52,855 nucleotides of DNA from assembly GCA_002393965.1 (NCBI GenBank), contig DGSL01000028.1, forward strand, positions 31,419 through 84,273, written 5' to 3'. Position numbers and translations under genes: made by a program. This DNA is from Bacteroidales bacterium UBA4363. GTDB taxonomy: Bacteria > Bacteroidota > Bacteroidia > Bacteroidales > Paludibacteraceae. The notes under the pieces were generated by a model that ran no database searches, had not been told where the DNA came from, and worked only from the letters and a program-made list of their open reading frames with translations. This document shows positions 16,644 through 25,226 of the stretch, piece by piece (the stretch's first letter is position 1; every line of letters begins with the position of its first letter).

Positions 16644-17183
16644 TTACTCCTGAACAAAAGCAACGGTATTGTTGCAGACTGCAGCCTTGTATGCGAGAGT
16701 TCCAGCCTGGGATAGTTCAACTACCTGCTCTGATCCGTACATTTTAACGTGGTTTTCGTCAACAAACGTCAGGAACTTCACACTCTGTCCGTCCTTCTCT
16801 GCGCTCCACGAGTTATCTTCCTTGTTATAGACAAGATCAAGCTGTCCCTCCTGTCCTTCCTTCGTAATGGTATAACCATTCTCATGAGAAGTAATATAAA
16901 ACGTACCGTTTTCGTCCTTAACAGTCTTGACTGTATTTCCAGCTATCGGATTTGACCCTGTCCAAAACTCGATTGTGTTGAGAACAATCGCATCAATCAG
17001 AGCGGAAATTCCATAGACCGGAATGATATTGAGACAGATAAACACCAACTCATTTACAAACTTGTTTCCAAGTCCCTGATTCCAGTCCAAGACTTTATTG
17101 AAAAGAGCGAACGAACCGATACAAGAACTGAAAAGAACCGAACTAGCCAACACGGCAGATACTGCAACAATAAGTTTTCTCAT
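16644..17183 (-). CDS. DUF3332 family lipoprotein
   Basis: Small predicted lipoprotein of a family widespread in Bacteroidota and of unknown role. The signal sequence MRKLIVAVSAVLASSVLFSSC ends in a lipobox Cys. It is followed by the family segment GSFALFNKVLDWNQGLGNKFVNELVF and a hydrophobic stretch (LNIIPVYGISALIDAIVLN) that could be a membrane helix. The C-terminal ~90 residues are a soluble beta-rich domain. The start at 17183 is chosen because a promoter element (17211-17218) lies inside the longer frame that extends to 17318. Monocistronic, ending at the shared terminator. 179 aa. Confidence 0.85.
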   Translation of the reverse strand: MRKLIVAVSAVLASSVLFSSCIGSFALFNKVLDWNQGLGNKFVNELVFICLNIIPVYGISALIDAIVLNTIEFWTGSNPIAGNTVKTVKDENGTFYITSHENGYTITKEGQEGQLDLVYNKEDNSWSAEKDGQSVKFLTFVDENHVKMYGSEQVVELSQAGTLAYKAAVCNNTVAFVQE

Positions 17184-17210
17184 ATTATACTGATTAAAAT
17201 TAGTTTGATA

Positions 17211-17218
17211 CAAATATA
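17211..17218 (-). promoter_or_regulatory. -7 promoter element of the DUF3332 gene
   Basis: On the minus strand TATATTTG, 28 nt upstream of the ATG at 17183. Confidence 0.75.
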
Positions 17219-17311
17219 CTCTTTTATGTCCATAAATTCTTCGGATGAGAACACTTTTCAAATCGCATACTACCCGTGCAAGAAATCGTAGTACCAAGTT
17301 TCCGAAAGCAT

Positions 17312-18064
17312 CTACCACTCTACCCGTAAACCGTCATATGCCAATTGAACATGCGGCGGTAATTGACGATTTACATCTTCGTGTTTACCCATGTCATGAC
17401 TCATGTGGGTAAAGAATGTCCGCTCTGCAGCCAAGTCTCTTGCTAAATCAAGAGCATCGCTTAACTTCAAATGTGCCGGGTGTTCACTCTTGCGGAGAGC
17501 TCCAAGCACCAAAACCTTTAGCCCTCTCAGTTTCTCCTTCTCAGACTCTGCTATACTTGAGAAATCCGTCACATAAGCGAAATCTCCTATACGGTATCCT
17601 AAAACAGGCAATTGCATATGCAAAACCCGAATTGGAATAATCCTTTCTCCTGCTATTGAGAATGGTTTCTCTTCTTTGATACGGTGTAGTCTCAAATCCG
17701 GGGCTCCCGGGTATGGATGTTCGTTAAAAATATATGGCAACGTATCCCGAAAGCATTTCAGGACACGATCTTCTGCATAGAGGTCCGCCTGATGCAAGGG
17801 GCGTATTTCATTCAAACCCCATGCGTGGTCAAAATGTTCATGAGTGAACAAAATAGCGTCGCCAACCCCAATATGATACTTTAGCGCTTGATAGCGGAAA
17901 TCAGGACCACAATCAATAAGGAACTGCCTGCCAGTATCAGTCGTAAGCATTGCGGATGCCCGTAGACGCATATCCTTCGGGTCTATACTCCGACATACTT
18001 CACAATTACATCCCAACTGTGGCACTCCAGTAGATGTCCCGGTACCTAGAAACAATAATTTCAT
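17312..18064 (-). CDS. MBL-fold metallo-hydrolase (PhnP/lipoyl-octanoyl-hydrolase-like)
   Basis: Metallo-beta-lactamase-fold phosphodiesterase-type enzyme. The N-terminus MKLLFLGTGTSTGVPQLGCNC is typical of the PhnP-like subgroup. Cys19, Cys21 and Cys24 form a possible structural zinc site. The metal motif THEHFDHAWG (His75, His77, Asp79, His80) binds the catalytic metals, and THMSHDM near residue 221 supplies another histidine. It starts 8 nt after the RsmF-like gene on the same strand, so they form an operon driven from 19435-19442. Substrate unknown; a cyclic phosphate or nucleotide phosphodiester is a family-based guess. 250 aa. Confidence 0.85.
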   Translation of the reverse strand: MKLLFLGTGTSTGVPQLGCNCEVCRSIDPKDMRLRASAMLTTDTGRQFLIDCGPDFRYQALKYHIGVGDAILFTHEHFDHAWGLNEIRPLHQADLYAEDRVLKCFRDTLPYIFNEHPYPGAPDLRLHRIKEEKPFSIAGERIIPIRVLHMQLPVLGYRIGDFAYVTDFSSIAESEKEKLRGLKVLVLGALRKSEHPAHLKLSDALDLARDLAAERTFFTHMSHDMGKHEDVNRQLPPHVQLAYDGLRVEW

Positions 18065-18072
18065 CTAAAATA

Positions 18073-19413
18073 CTATTTATCAATTCGCATTCGAATACGC
18101 CATTCGTCAGGAAAGAGACTATTGCAACGGTTTCCCAAATTCTTTACCCAACCCAATCCATGTCCCATATAACGGATCAGGACCATGCCTTTCTCCATAT
18201 CCGGAGGTAGGGTTATAGCATCCTTATGCAAAAAGGACAAGGCTGTTTCTTTATTCACATCAAAAACCTCCGTAGAATTATCCTTCAGACATACAGAAAG
18301 GGCTAAAGAAGGGTCTGGGAGGAAGTTTTTCCCAATCCAACGGCCCAAAGGTACACCTGCCTGCATTACCTTCAGATTTTGCATCATGTCTAACATCCAT
18401 TCAACATAATCAGACGAAAGAGCGACCATACGCTCTCTAAGAAATGCCAAATGCCAATCATGTGGAACGAGATAGTGAGACATTATTTCCTTTTGATTCT
18501 TTGTTGAGTTTAATGTTATCTTATGTCTTGCCCGTTGACGACCGATAGGTGATAAAGACGTCTTACGAAGAACACAAAGATAAAAACCTTCCCCCTTAGA
18601 CATATGAGGATAGAAATGGTATCCCCGTTCCGAACGAACGATTCCCCATCGTTCATCTACCGGAACAAGCAACTCTTCGGCACCAAGTTCCTGTTCGATC
18701 CACTTAACCATCTCTTCATCCTCATTAGGATTATAGGTACATGTACTATAAATACACACCCCATTTTCGCTCAAGCTCCCCCAAACATCTGAAATAATCT
18801 GTCGCTGTCGGAGTTCACATTGTTGTACATTATACTCGCTCCACTCTTCAACTGCTCCTGAATCCTTTCGAAACATTCCCTCCCCCGAACATGGTGCATC
18901 CACCACTATCAAGTCAAAAAAAGACTCATAATGGGAAAAATCTTTTGGGGCATTATTCGTCACAACAACACTTGGGTACCCCCACTTTGACACATTCTCC
19001 GCCAAGATATGTGCACGACTTCGGATGAACTCATTGCTTACGAGCAAACTCCCTCCTGGTAGAAGCGACAAAAGATGTGTTGTCTTTCCTCCGGGAGCAG
19101 CACAAAGATCCAAAGTCCGAACAGGCCTGTCTATATATTGACGAACCACCTGTTCTATAAACATAGATGATGCCTCCTGCACGTAATAAGTACCGGCATG
19201 AAAAAGAGGATCCAGCGTGAAGATTGGACGTTGGTGCAGATAATACCCTGTATTGCACCAAGGTACCCGTTCCGCGACTTCCAAACACCCTACCGGCTTG
19301 TGGGGATTCAGACGAACACTGACAGGAGCAGATGTTTCCAAAGACTTCACAAAACGTTCCCAATCAGGAATTTGATTCTGAATACGTTTTATAAAAGCTT
19401 CAGGTAAAGACAT
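18073..19413 (-). CDS. RsmF/NOL1-NOP2-Sun family RNA cytosine-C5 methyltransferase
   Basis: SAM-dependent enzyme placing m5C on rRNA (RsmF acts at 16S C1407 in E. coli; the site here is inferred). The Rossmann core has LDLCAAPGGKTTHLL (101-115). The two catalytic cysteines sit in DAPCSGEGMF (Cys175) and STCTYNPNEDEEMV (Cys225). The N-terminal domain begins with a helical segment typical of the family, and a C-terminal ~150-residue PUA-like/RsmF extension follows. The start follows closely on a TATCTTTG promoter. First gene of an operon with the MBL hydrolase. 446 aa. Confidence 0.92.
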   Translation of the reverse strand: MSLPEAFIKRIQNQIPDWERFVKSLETSAPVSVRLNPHKPVGCLEVAERVPWCNTGYYLHQRPIFTLDPLFHAGTYYVQEASSMFIEQVVRQYIDRPVRTLDLCAAPGGKTTHLLSLLPGGSLLVSNEFIRSRAHILAENVSKWGYPSVVVTNNAPKDFSHYESFFDLIVVDAPCSGEGMFRKDSGAVEEWSEYNVQQCELRQRQIISDVWGSLSENGVCIYSTCTYNPNEDEEMVKWIEQELGAEELLVPVDERWGIVRSERGYHFYPHMSKGEGFYLCVLRKTSLSPIGRQRARHKITLNSTKNQKEIMSHYLVPHDWHLAFLRERMVALSSDYVEWMLDMMQNLKVMQAGVPLGRWIGKNFLPDPSLALSVCLKDNSTEVFDVNKETALSFLHKDAITLPPDMEKGMVLIRYMGHGLGWVKNLGNRCNSLFPDEWRIRMRIDK

Positions 19414-19434
19414 AAATTAAAAAAAAAACGAATA

Positions 19435-19442
19435 CAAAGATA
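19435..19442 (-). promoter_or_regulatory. -7 promoter element of the RsmF-like gene
   Basis: TATCTTTG read on the minus strand, 22 nt before the ATG at 19413. It is divergent from the RsmI-like promoter at 19510. Confidence 0.75.
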
Positions 19443-19509
19443 TGCATTTTTAAACGAGTTATTAACAACCATAGAAGCTCGCCAGCAGATGCTATTGGAA
19501 ATAATTGAG

Positions 19510-19517
19510 TATCTTTG
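19510..19517 (+). promoter_or_regulatory. -7 promoter element of the RsmI-like gene
   Basis: TATCTTTG, about 57 nt before the ATG at 19575. Confidence 0.75.
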
Positions 19518-19574
19518 AATACATAAAAGGTTGCTTAAAATCTGCGAATTATTCTAAAAGTCCTATTCTGAAAC

Positions 19575-20282
19575 ATGACAGGAAAACTCTATCTAATACC
19601 TAATACACTCGGAGACTGCGATCCGAGAAACGTCATTCCTTCACATGTATTTGACATCGTATTGTCCATCCGACATTTTATTGTAGAAGACATTCGTACA
19701 GCGCGCCGGTATCTTCGCAAACTGCATCATAACTTTCCGATTGACGAAAGCACATTTCAAATTCTCAATCAACACACAGACCGCAGTCATCTTGAAAAAT
19801 TCCTATCTCCTCTGATTCTGGGCGATGATGTAGGGGTGATTTCCGAGGCTGGATGTCCAGCTATAGCTGATCCTGGCGCCGACATAGTTGCACTTGCCCA
19901 ACAACAAGATATTCAAGTAGTCCCACTTGTCGGTCCGTCCTCTATTCTTCTAGCTCAAATGGCCTCAGGATTTAATGGACAAAGTTTCGCCTTCGTAGGG
20001 TATCTACCTATAGACCCTAATGAAAGATCAAAACGCCTTCGTCAATTGGAATCCAGAGCTATTTATGAGATGCAGACCCAAATCTTCATTGAAACCCCTT
20101 ATCGCAACGAGAAACTCTTTATACAAATCCTGAATACCTGCTCACCCAAGACAAAGTTGTGCGTTGCTTCCGACATCACTCTTGATACAGAATCCATCCG
20201 CACACATACCATTGCTCAATGGAAAACGAAGGAGAATCCGGAACTCAACCATCGCCCCACTATCTTTGCAATATTCAAATAA
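19575..20282 (+). CDS. SAM-dependent methyltransferase, RsmI-like (tetrapyrrole methylase family)
   Basis: Short RsmI-type member of the tetrapyrrole-methylase fold. RsmI 2'-O-methylates C1402 of 16S rRNA, but this compact form may have another RNA target. The N-terminus GKLYLIPNTLGD replaces the usual YVVPTPIGN-like segment. The SAM-binding region is DDVGVISEAGCPAIADPG (~94-112), and VPLVGPSSILLAQMASGF is the second conserved block. Length 235 aa against ~285 for E. coli RsmI, because the C-terminal domain is absent. Monocistronic and convergent with ribE, whose stop lies 5 nt beyond. Confidence 0.85.
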   Translation: MTGKLYLIPNTLGDCDPRNVIPSHVFDIVLSIRHFIVEDIRTARRYLRKLHHNFPIDESTFQILNQHTDRSHLEKFLSPLILGDDVGVISEAGCPAIADPGADIVALAQQQDIQVVPLVGPSSILLAQMASGFNGQSFAFVGYLPIDPNERSKRLRQLESRAIYEMQTQIFIETPYRNEKLFIQILNTCSPKTKLCVASDITLDTESIRTHTIAQWKTKENPELNHRPTIFAIFK

Positions 20283-20286
20283 ATTT

Positions 20287-20904
20287 TCAAAAAAGAGGTT
20301 TCATTCGGCTAATATACTTTCCTATGATGTCAAATTCAAGATTAACCACACTACCCTGCCTAATGTCGCAGAAATTAGTATGTTCGAACGTATAAGGAAT
20401 AATAGCCACCTTGAAATGTTGGACCTCATCTTCTACTTCATTCGGTTCACACACGGTCAAGCTAACACCATTAATGGTCACTGACCCCTTGTCCACAACT
20501 AAATATCCGCGTCGCTGCATTTCTTTCTCACATTCATATTCAAATGTAAAGTAATAGCTTCCCATTGCTTGTTCCACCTTACGACACACTGCCGTCTGAT
20601 CTACATGTCCTTGTACAATATGACCATCTAAACGTCCATTCATCAACATACTTCGTTCCAGATTCACCAAATCTCCAACTTTCAACAGTCCCAAATTACT
20701 ACGCTCGATGGTCTCCCTAATTGCAGTCACTGTATAAAAATCGTCCTTCAAATCCACGACTGTAAGACACACCCCATTATGAGCAATGCTTTGGTCTATT
20801 TTCAGTTCGTTTACAAAAGAACATTGAACACTAATATGCAGGTTGTCCTGCTCCTTGCGCAGGTCCACAATACGTCCTGCTTCTTCAACTATACCCGAAA
20901 ACAT
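20287..20904 (-). CDS. ribE: riboflavin synthase, alpha chain
   Basis: Dismutates two 6,7-dimethyl-8-ribityllumazine molecules to riboflavin in the last step of the pathway. Two tandem lumazine-binding domains are visible, each with the signature G-V-C/S-L-T-V (GVCLTVVD in the first, GVSLTVCE in the second). The N-terminus MFSGIVEEAGRI is diagnostic. The GQGHVD-type sequence HIVQGHVDQ lies at the inter-domain region. Length 205 aa is normal. Monocistronic with its own promoter 25 nt upstream. No FMN riboswitch is visible. The tail-to-tail gap to the RsmI-like gene is only 4 bases. Confidence 0.96.
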   Translation of the reverse strand: MFSGIVEEAGRIVDLRKEQDNLHISVQCSFVNELKIDQSIAHNGVCLTVVDLKDDFYTVTAIRETIERSNLGLLKVGDLVNLERSMLMNGRLDGHIVQGHVDQTAVCRKVEQAMGSYYFTFEYECEKEMQRRGYLVVDKGSVTINGVSLTVCEPNEVEDEVQHFKVAIIPYTFEHTNFCDIRQGSVVNLEFDIIGKYISRMKPLF

Positions 20905-20928
20905 ATATGTTTTTTTTTCTATTTAATA

Positions 20929-20936
20929 CAAATATA
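20929..20936 (-). promoter_or_regulatory. -7 promoter element of ribE
   Basis: TATATTTG read on the minus strand, 25 nt upstream of the ATG at 20904. Confidence 0.75.
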
Positions 20937-21043
20937 GATGTTTTAGGCTAATAAAGAGAATATGCATAGCACAAACGAGAAAACATCCAACCAACTCATT
21001 GGTGGCGGACAACTCACAATTGTCAAAAAATGTTTTTTCTCAC

Positions 21044-21051
21044 TACCTTTG
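21044..21051 (+). promoter_or_regulatory. -7 promoter element of menA
   Basis: TACCTTTG fits TAnnTTTG and ends 17 nt before the ATG at 21069, giving a very short or almost absent 5' leader. Confidence 0.65.
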
Positions 21052-21068
21052 TATTATTTTAAATAAAC

Positions 21069-21989
21069 ATGCAAACAGAAATCAGCACATCTAATGCTAA
21101 CGACATAAAGAAAAACTCAATACTTGCATGGGTACTGGCTTTTCGTCCACGCACTCTTTCAGCCGGATCTATTCCAGTCATAGTCGCGTCTGCCTTGGCA
21201 TATAGAGACGGTAGTTTCCGATGGGTGCCTGCCTTACTTTGTTTGTTCTTTTCTTTGCTTGCTCAGATTGCTTCTAACTTGGCAAACGACTATTTTGACT
21301 ACCGCTATTCCTCCGATTCTCATTCTGTTCGTCTCGGACCTGCTCGCGCTGTTTCATCAGGATGGATCAGTCCCAAGGCAATGCTATTTGCCATTGTCGC
21401 AGTTATTATCTTGGCGAGTATCTTCGGTCTAGGGCTAATCTACTATGGAGGTTGGGAAATGATCATAGTTGGAATTATATGCGTTGTTTCGCTTATAGCC
21501 TATTCTGCCGGTCCTTACCCTTTATCTCGTAATGGATTGGGAGATGTTTTTGTTCTAGTTTTTTTCGGATGGGTAGCAACTGCTTTTACCTATTATGTCC
21601 AAACCATTCATTTCACTCCAGATGTTTTCCTCGCAGGAACCATAGTTGGATTAGGAGCAGTTAACATACTGGTATTAAACAACTACAGAGACTACCCAAC
21701 AGACTTATCAGAAGGAAAACGAACAACGGTAGTTATCTTCGGCCTAAGATTTGGACGTGTCGCATATCTAACGAACGGTATCTTGGCTACCATACTATGT
21801 ATATTTCTGATGAGAAACGGACATTGTGCCTATCTGCTATCTTTGCTTTACCTTCCAGTTCATATCAAGACATGGTATGGTATATGCCATACAAAAGGTG
21901 TAGCGCTAAATCGATATCTAGGGCTCACGTCTCGAAATTTACTATTACTTGGTCTGCTAATTACCTTAGGAAATCTGATATCAAAGTAA
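21069..21989 (+). CDS. menA: 1,4-dihydroxy-2-naphthoate polyprenyltransferase
   Basis: Inner-membrane UbiA-family enzyme attaching the isoprenoid tail to DHNA in menaquinone synthesis. Eight to nine hydrophobic helices are visible. The first Asp-rich motif is ASNLANDYFDY (~75-85), and the second conserved block is LVLNNYRDYPTD (~200-211). Length 306 aa is typical. A hydrophilic ~18-residue N-terminus precedes AWVLAFRPRTLSAG, the conserved MenA opening. Monocistronic and convergent with relA, whose stop lies 2 nt beyond. Menaquinone dependence fits an anaerobic Bacteroidales. Confidence 0.94.
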   Translation: MQTEISTSNANDIKKNSILAWVLAFRPRTLSAGSIPVIVASALAYRDGSFRWVPALLCLFFSLLAQIASNLANDYFDYRYSSDSHSVRLGPARAVSSGWISPKAMLFAIVAVIILASIFGLGLIYYGGWEMIIVGIICVVSLIAYSAGPYPLSRNGLGDVFVLVFFGWVATAFTYYVQTIHFTPDVFLAGTIVGLGAVNILVLNNYRDYPTDLSEGKRTTVVIFGLRFGRVAYLTNGILATILCIFLMRNGHCAYLLSLLYLPVHIKTWYGICHTKGVALNRYLGLTSRNLLLLGLLITLGNLISK

Positions 21990-21991
21990 AA

Positions 21992-24214
21992 TCACCCTTC
22001 ACGGAGGACTTCTGCGACTCCTCTAATAGCAGCAATTCGACGGATAAGGTCTTCACATTCAGACAAATTGCCAACTCGAACAGTAACATGACATCTAAAC
22101 ACTCCTGCTTCCGAATCTACAGAAATAGACCGAAGGGAGAGATTTAGATGTTTTGATATAAGAGAAGTGATATTGGTCACAATTCCGATATCATCCTTAC
22201 CTGTGACACGCAATGTGACCGTATATTGATTTTCCCCTTTTCCAGACCATCTAGCTTTAACGATCCTATATCCATAGCGACTGATCATTTGCGGAGCATT
22301 GGGACAAGAAAGACGATGTATTTTGATACCACCCGCAGCTGAAACGAAACCAAAGACCTTATCTCCATAGATTGGGTTGCAACACTTTGCCAATTTATAT
22401 TCAATTCCTGTTAGGTTTTTGTCAATGACAAGGACATCATCACTGATTCCTTGTTTCCGAATATTCTCATCCTCATTTGGATCTGTTTGAATAAAGTCAG
22501 CAGCAGAATGTTCCACTAACGAATCACTTGTTGCCTTCCGTTCTGCCTCCATCCTTTCGCGAAATCGCTGCAAGTCAACAGTTCCATGAGCAACGCCTTG
22601 ATAAAACTCCGTTACCGTCTTAAACCCAGCCTTTCGAATACAACGCATATAGACCGATTCATTATAGTCCCATTTCCAATTTCGAAATTTACGTTCCAAC
22701 ATTTCCTTTCCAAGTTCTGCATCCTTCGTTGCCATTTCTCGCAGCACTTGTTTAATCTTGGTCTTTGCTTTTCCCGTCACGACACAATCCAACCAACTAA
22801 TTTTAGGAATCTGATTCGGAGAGGTGAGAATTTCCACTTGATCACCATTGGAGAGGACGTGTCGGATCGGCACATTTTTACCATTTACTTTTGCCCCAAC
22901 ACAACGGCAACCAATTGCAGAATGGATATGAAAAGCAAAATCAAGTACCGTAGCTCCCTGTTTCAGTTTCCGAAGTTCTCCATTAGGTGTAAATACAAAG
23001 ACATCATCTTCATAAAGGTCCAATCGAAAATCGTCCATAAAATCCACAGCATTCTTTTCTGGATTTTCCAGAATCTCACGCAGGTTCTTCAACCATTCTT
23101 CCATTCCCTGTTCACTCTTGATTCCCTTATATTTCCAATGTGCCGCAAGACCTTTCTCTGCAATTTCATCCATACGGCGAGTGCGTATTTGAACCTCTAC
23201 CCATTTTCCACTTGGTCCCATTACGGTAGTGTGCAAGCTCTCATATCCATTGGATTTTGGAATAGAAAGCCAATCCCGCAGTCGTTTCGGGTTTGGCTGA
23301 TAACGATCAGTTACAATTGAATAAACCTGCCAACAGTCAGATTTTTCTCTCTCTGGAGGACTATTTAATATAATACGAACGGCAAATATGTCATAGATAT
23401 TCTCAAAAGGAGTTCCCTTTTTCTTTATTTTATTCCAAATGCTATAAATAGACTTTGTCCGACCCTTTATTTCAAAATCGAATCCCTCCAATTCTAACTG
23501 ATTCTTTAATGGTGAGATAAAGTCGTCGATATATTTCTCCCGTTCGCTCTTTGTCTCACTCAATCGAGCCACAATATCATTGTAAATCTCAGGAGAAAGC
23601 CATTTTAGACTCAGGTCTTCTAATTCTGTTTTTAACTTGTAAAGTCCCATTCGATGTGCCATAGGGGCATATAAGTAGGCAGACTCACGTGCTATACGAT
23701 TACGGCGTTCTTCATCGTATAAAGATAGATTACGCATGATATAAACATGCTCGGCAATAAGAATAAAAACAACACGAATATCTTCTGCAAAGGTCAAAAG
23801 CAATTTTCGGAAATTCTCAGATTCCACAGCCACACTCTTACTATAAAGTTCGTGTGCCTTAAGTAATCCTCGAACAATGATAGAAACTTCCTGACCAAAA
23901 CGATGTTCAATATCATTCTCCATCAACACACCCTCACGCAAGGCATCAAACGCCAAAACTCCTAAAATGGTGGCTCTGCCCATTCCAATCTCACTGACAG
24001 CGAGATAAACCGTATTCAGATCCTTTATAATTGGATTCAGAACTTCTTGACCTGCTTCAGATTCTTTCTTTTGATCCACTATTTTCCGAAACAAATCATG
24101 TATCTCATGTAAATCATTCGAGTGAAGTTGATTTCCTGCAGCATGCAAAATTCGCCAATAAAGATGCAAGATTTCCAGCTGTTCCTTTCCAGTAAAATAT
24201 TTATCGTTTTCCAT
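21992..24214 (-). CDS. RelA/SpoT-family (p)ppGpp synthetase with degenerate hydrolase domain
   Basis: Stringent-response alarmone synthetase. The N-terminal hydrolase-like domain (~1-200) lacks the HD signature: LAFDALREGVL (~87-97) stands where LLHDxVEDT is expected, and AEHVYIMRN replaces ADRLHNMRT, so ppGpp hydrolysis is probably lost. The synthetase domain is intact: GRTKSIYSIWNKI (~251-263), YDIFAVRII, LRDWLSIPKSNGYESLHTTV and VEVQIRTRRMDEIAEKGLAAHWKYK. TGS domain ~402-465 and a C-terminal ACT domain (YTVTLRVTGKDDIGIVTNI) complete it. The synthetase charge motif RLRD is closer to RxKD than to the RelA EXDD form. A second RSH with hydrolase activity should exist elsewhere in the genome. 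740 aa, own promoter. Confidence 0.93.
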   Translation of the reverse strand: MENDKYFTGKEQLEILHLYWRILHAAGNQLHSNDLHEIHDLFRKIVDQKKESEAGQEVLNPIIKDLNTVYLAVSEIGMGRATILGVLAFDALREGVLMENDIEHRFGQEVSIIVRGLLKAHELYSKSVAVESENFRKLLLTFAEDIRVVFILIAEHVYIMRNLSLYDEERRNRIARESAYLYAPMAHRMGLYKLKTELEDLSLKWLSPEIYNDIVARLSETKSEREKYIDDFISPLKNQLELEGFDFEIKGRTKSIYSIWNKIKKKGTPFENIYDIFAVRIILNSPPEREKSDCWQVYSIVTDRYQPNPKRLRDWLSIPKSNGYESLHTTVMGPSGKWVEVQIRTRRMDEIAEKGLAAHWKYKGIKSEQGMEEWLKNLREILENPEKNAVDFMDDFRLDLYEDDVFVFTPNGELRKLKQGATVLDFAFHIHSAIGCRCVGAKVNGKNVPIRHVLSNGDQVEILTSPNQIPKISWLDCVVTGKAKTKIKQVLREMATKDAELGKEMLERKFRNWKWDYNESVYMRCIRKAGFKTVTEFYQGVAHGTVDLQRFRERMEAERKATSDSLVEHSAADFIQTDPNEDENIRKQGISDDVLVIDKNLTGIEYKLAKCCNPIYGDKVFGFVSAAGGIKIHRLSCPNAPQMISRYGYRIVKARWSGKGENQYTVTLRVTGKDDIGIVTNITSLISKHLNLSLRSISVDSEAGVFRCHVTVRVGNLSECEDLIRRIAAIRGVAEVLREG

Positions 24215-24230
24215 ATTTTTTAGAAAAATA

Positions 24231-24238
24231 CAAATATA
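24231..24238 (-). promoter_or_regulatory. -7 promoter element of the relA-like gene
   Basis: TATATTTG read on the minus strand, 17 nt upstream of the ATG at 24214. Confidence 0.7.
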
Positions 24239-24338
24239 AAAAGCAAATTTCTGTCAAGTTCATATTATGTAAGAAATAACCATTGGTATAAAAAACTTTT
24301 CTTTTTTGCATTACAATTGTAATTATGAGTTTTTTATG

Positions 24339-24346
24339 TATCTTTG
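24339..24346 (+). promoter_or_regulatory. -7 promoter element of rplU-rpmA
   Basis: TATCTTTG, which leaves a ~105-nt structured leader before the L21 start codon. Confidence 0.8.
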
Positions 24347-24361
24347 CACCCGTTTCGCACA

Positions 24362-24432
24362 GAGGCGACGTACCAATGAATACGTCATAAGTGGCAACGA
24401 CATGGATTTAGAGCATGTGACTGTCCCGCCTC
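24362..24432 (+). promoter_or_regulatory. structured leader of the L21-L27 operon (candidate autoregulatory element)
   Basis: A three-way junction can be drawn. The outer helix is GAGGCG (24362-24367) with CGCCTC (24427-24432). Hairpin 1 is ACGTA (24368-24372) with TACGT (24381-24385). Hairpin 2 is ACATG (24400-24404) with CATGT (24414-24418). The element sits between the promoter and the rplU ATG, where ribosomal-protein binding sites for feedback control are usually found. No T-run follows, so control would be translational. Which protein binds is inference. Confidence 0.55.
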
Positions 24433-24459
24433 CCCGATATAATTTTAAATCACATTGTA

Positions 24460-24774
24460 ATGTACGCAATTGTTGAAATCCAAGGACAGCAGTTCCGTGT
24501 CGAAAAAGGGCAAAAACTGTTTGTAAACGTTCTCCCTGACGCCAAAGAAGGCGACAAGGTTGAGTTCGAAAGAGTATTGTTGATTGACAATGACGGCACA
24601 GTATCGGTTGGTACTCCAACTATTTCTGGAGCGAAAGTTGTCGCTGAGGTCAACGGCGCAGCAAAAGGCAAGAAGGTGCTTGTCTTCCACAAGAAGCGTC
24701 GTAAAGGCTACAGGAAACTGAATGGTCACCGCCATCAGTACACATCAGTTACAATCAACGATATTGTTGCATAA
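24460..24774 (+). CDS. rplU: 50S ribosomal protein L21 (bL21)
   Basis: Large-subunit protein binding 23S rRNA next to L20. [22 protein letters not shown] is the family start, and the C-terminal basic loop [21 protein letters not shown] is the rRNA-binding signature. Length 104 aa is typical. First gene of the L21-L27 pair, which is conserved across bacteria, with L27 following after 20 nt. A structured leader precedes it. Confidence 0.98.
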   Translation: MYAIVEIQGQQFRVEKGQKLFVNVLPDAKEGDKVEFERVLLIDNDGTVSVGTPTISGAKVVAEVNGAAKGKKVLVFHKKRRKGYRKLNGHRHQYTSVTINDIVA

Positions 24775-24794
24775 CCTTTTAAACAGATTGAATC

Positions 24795-25058
24795 ATGGCA
24801 CATAAAAAAGGTGTAGGTAGTTCGAAGAATGGTCGTGAGTCACATAGCAAAAGACTCGGAATCAAAATTTTTGGTGGCCAGCATGTAATTGCAGGCAATA
24901 TCATCGTACGTCAGCGCGGAACGCAGCACAATCCAGGACAAAATGTCGGCATGGGAAAAGATCATACGCTTTTTGCCCTTGTTGACGGAATAGTCAATTT
25001 TAAGAAAACAACCAACGATAAATCTTATGTTTCCGTTCTGCCGACAGAACAAAACTAA
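24795..25058 (+). CDS. rpmA: 50S ribosomal protein L27 (bL27)
   Basis: Large-subunit protein whose N-terminal tail reaches the peptidyl-transferase centre. [24 protein letters not shown] is the typical unprocessed start, without the cleavable N-terminal extension seen in Firmicutes. [24 protein letters not shown] is the conserved core. 87 aa. Ends 29 nt before a strong terminator. Confidence 0.98.
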   Translation: MAHKKGVGSSKNGRESHSKRLGIKIFGGQHVIAGNIIVRQRGTQHNPGQNVGMGKDHTLFALVDGIVNFKKTTNDKSYVSVLPTEQN

Positions 25059-25087
25059 GACAAAAAAGTTGAAAAAACATTATTTGA

Positions 25088-25123
25088 ATCCGGTTTCCAC
25101 AAAGTGGATACCGGATTTTTTTT
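25088..25123 (+). terminator. terminator after rplU-rpmA
   Basis: ATCCGGT-t-TCCAC pairs with GTGGA-t-ACCGGAT over an AAA loop, followed by eight T. Confidence 0.9.
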
Positions 25124-25182
25124 ACATCATTTTTGTCTGAGACCTTTGACAAATTCAATTGGAACAAATATTATAAAACCAT

Positions 25183-25190
25183 TATCTTTG
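25183..25190 (+). promoter_or_regulatory. -7 promoter element of serS
   Basis: TATCTTTG, 36 nt upstream of the serS ATG. Confidence 0.75.
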
Positions 25191-25226
25191 CATTAGAGAA
25201 AAAAACATTACTAACACGCCATTTTT

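Noticed and set aside
22586..23320. 244-codon plus-strand frame
   Set aside because: Antisense shadow of the RelA/SpoT gene.
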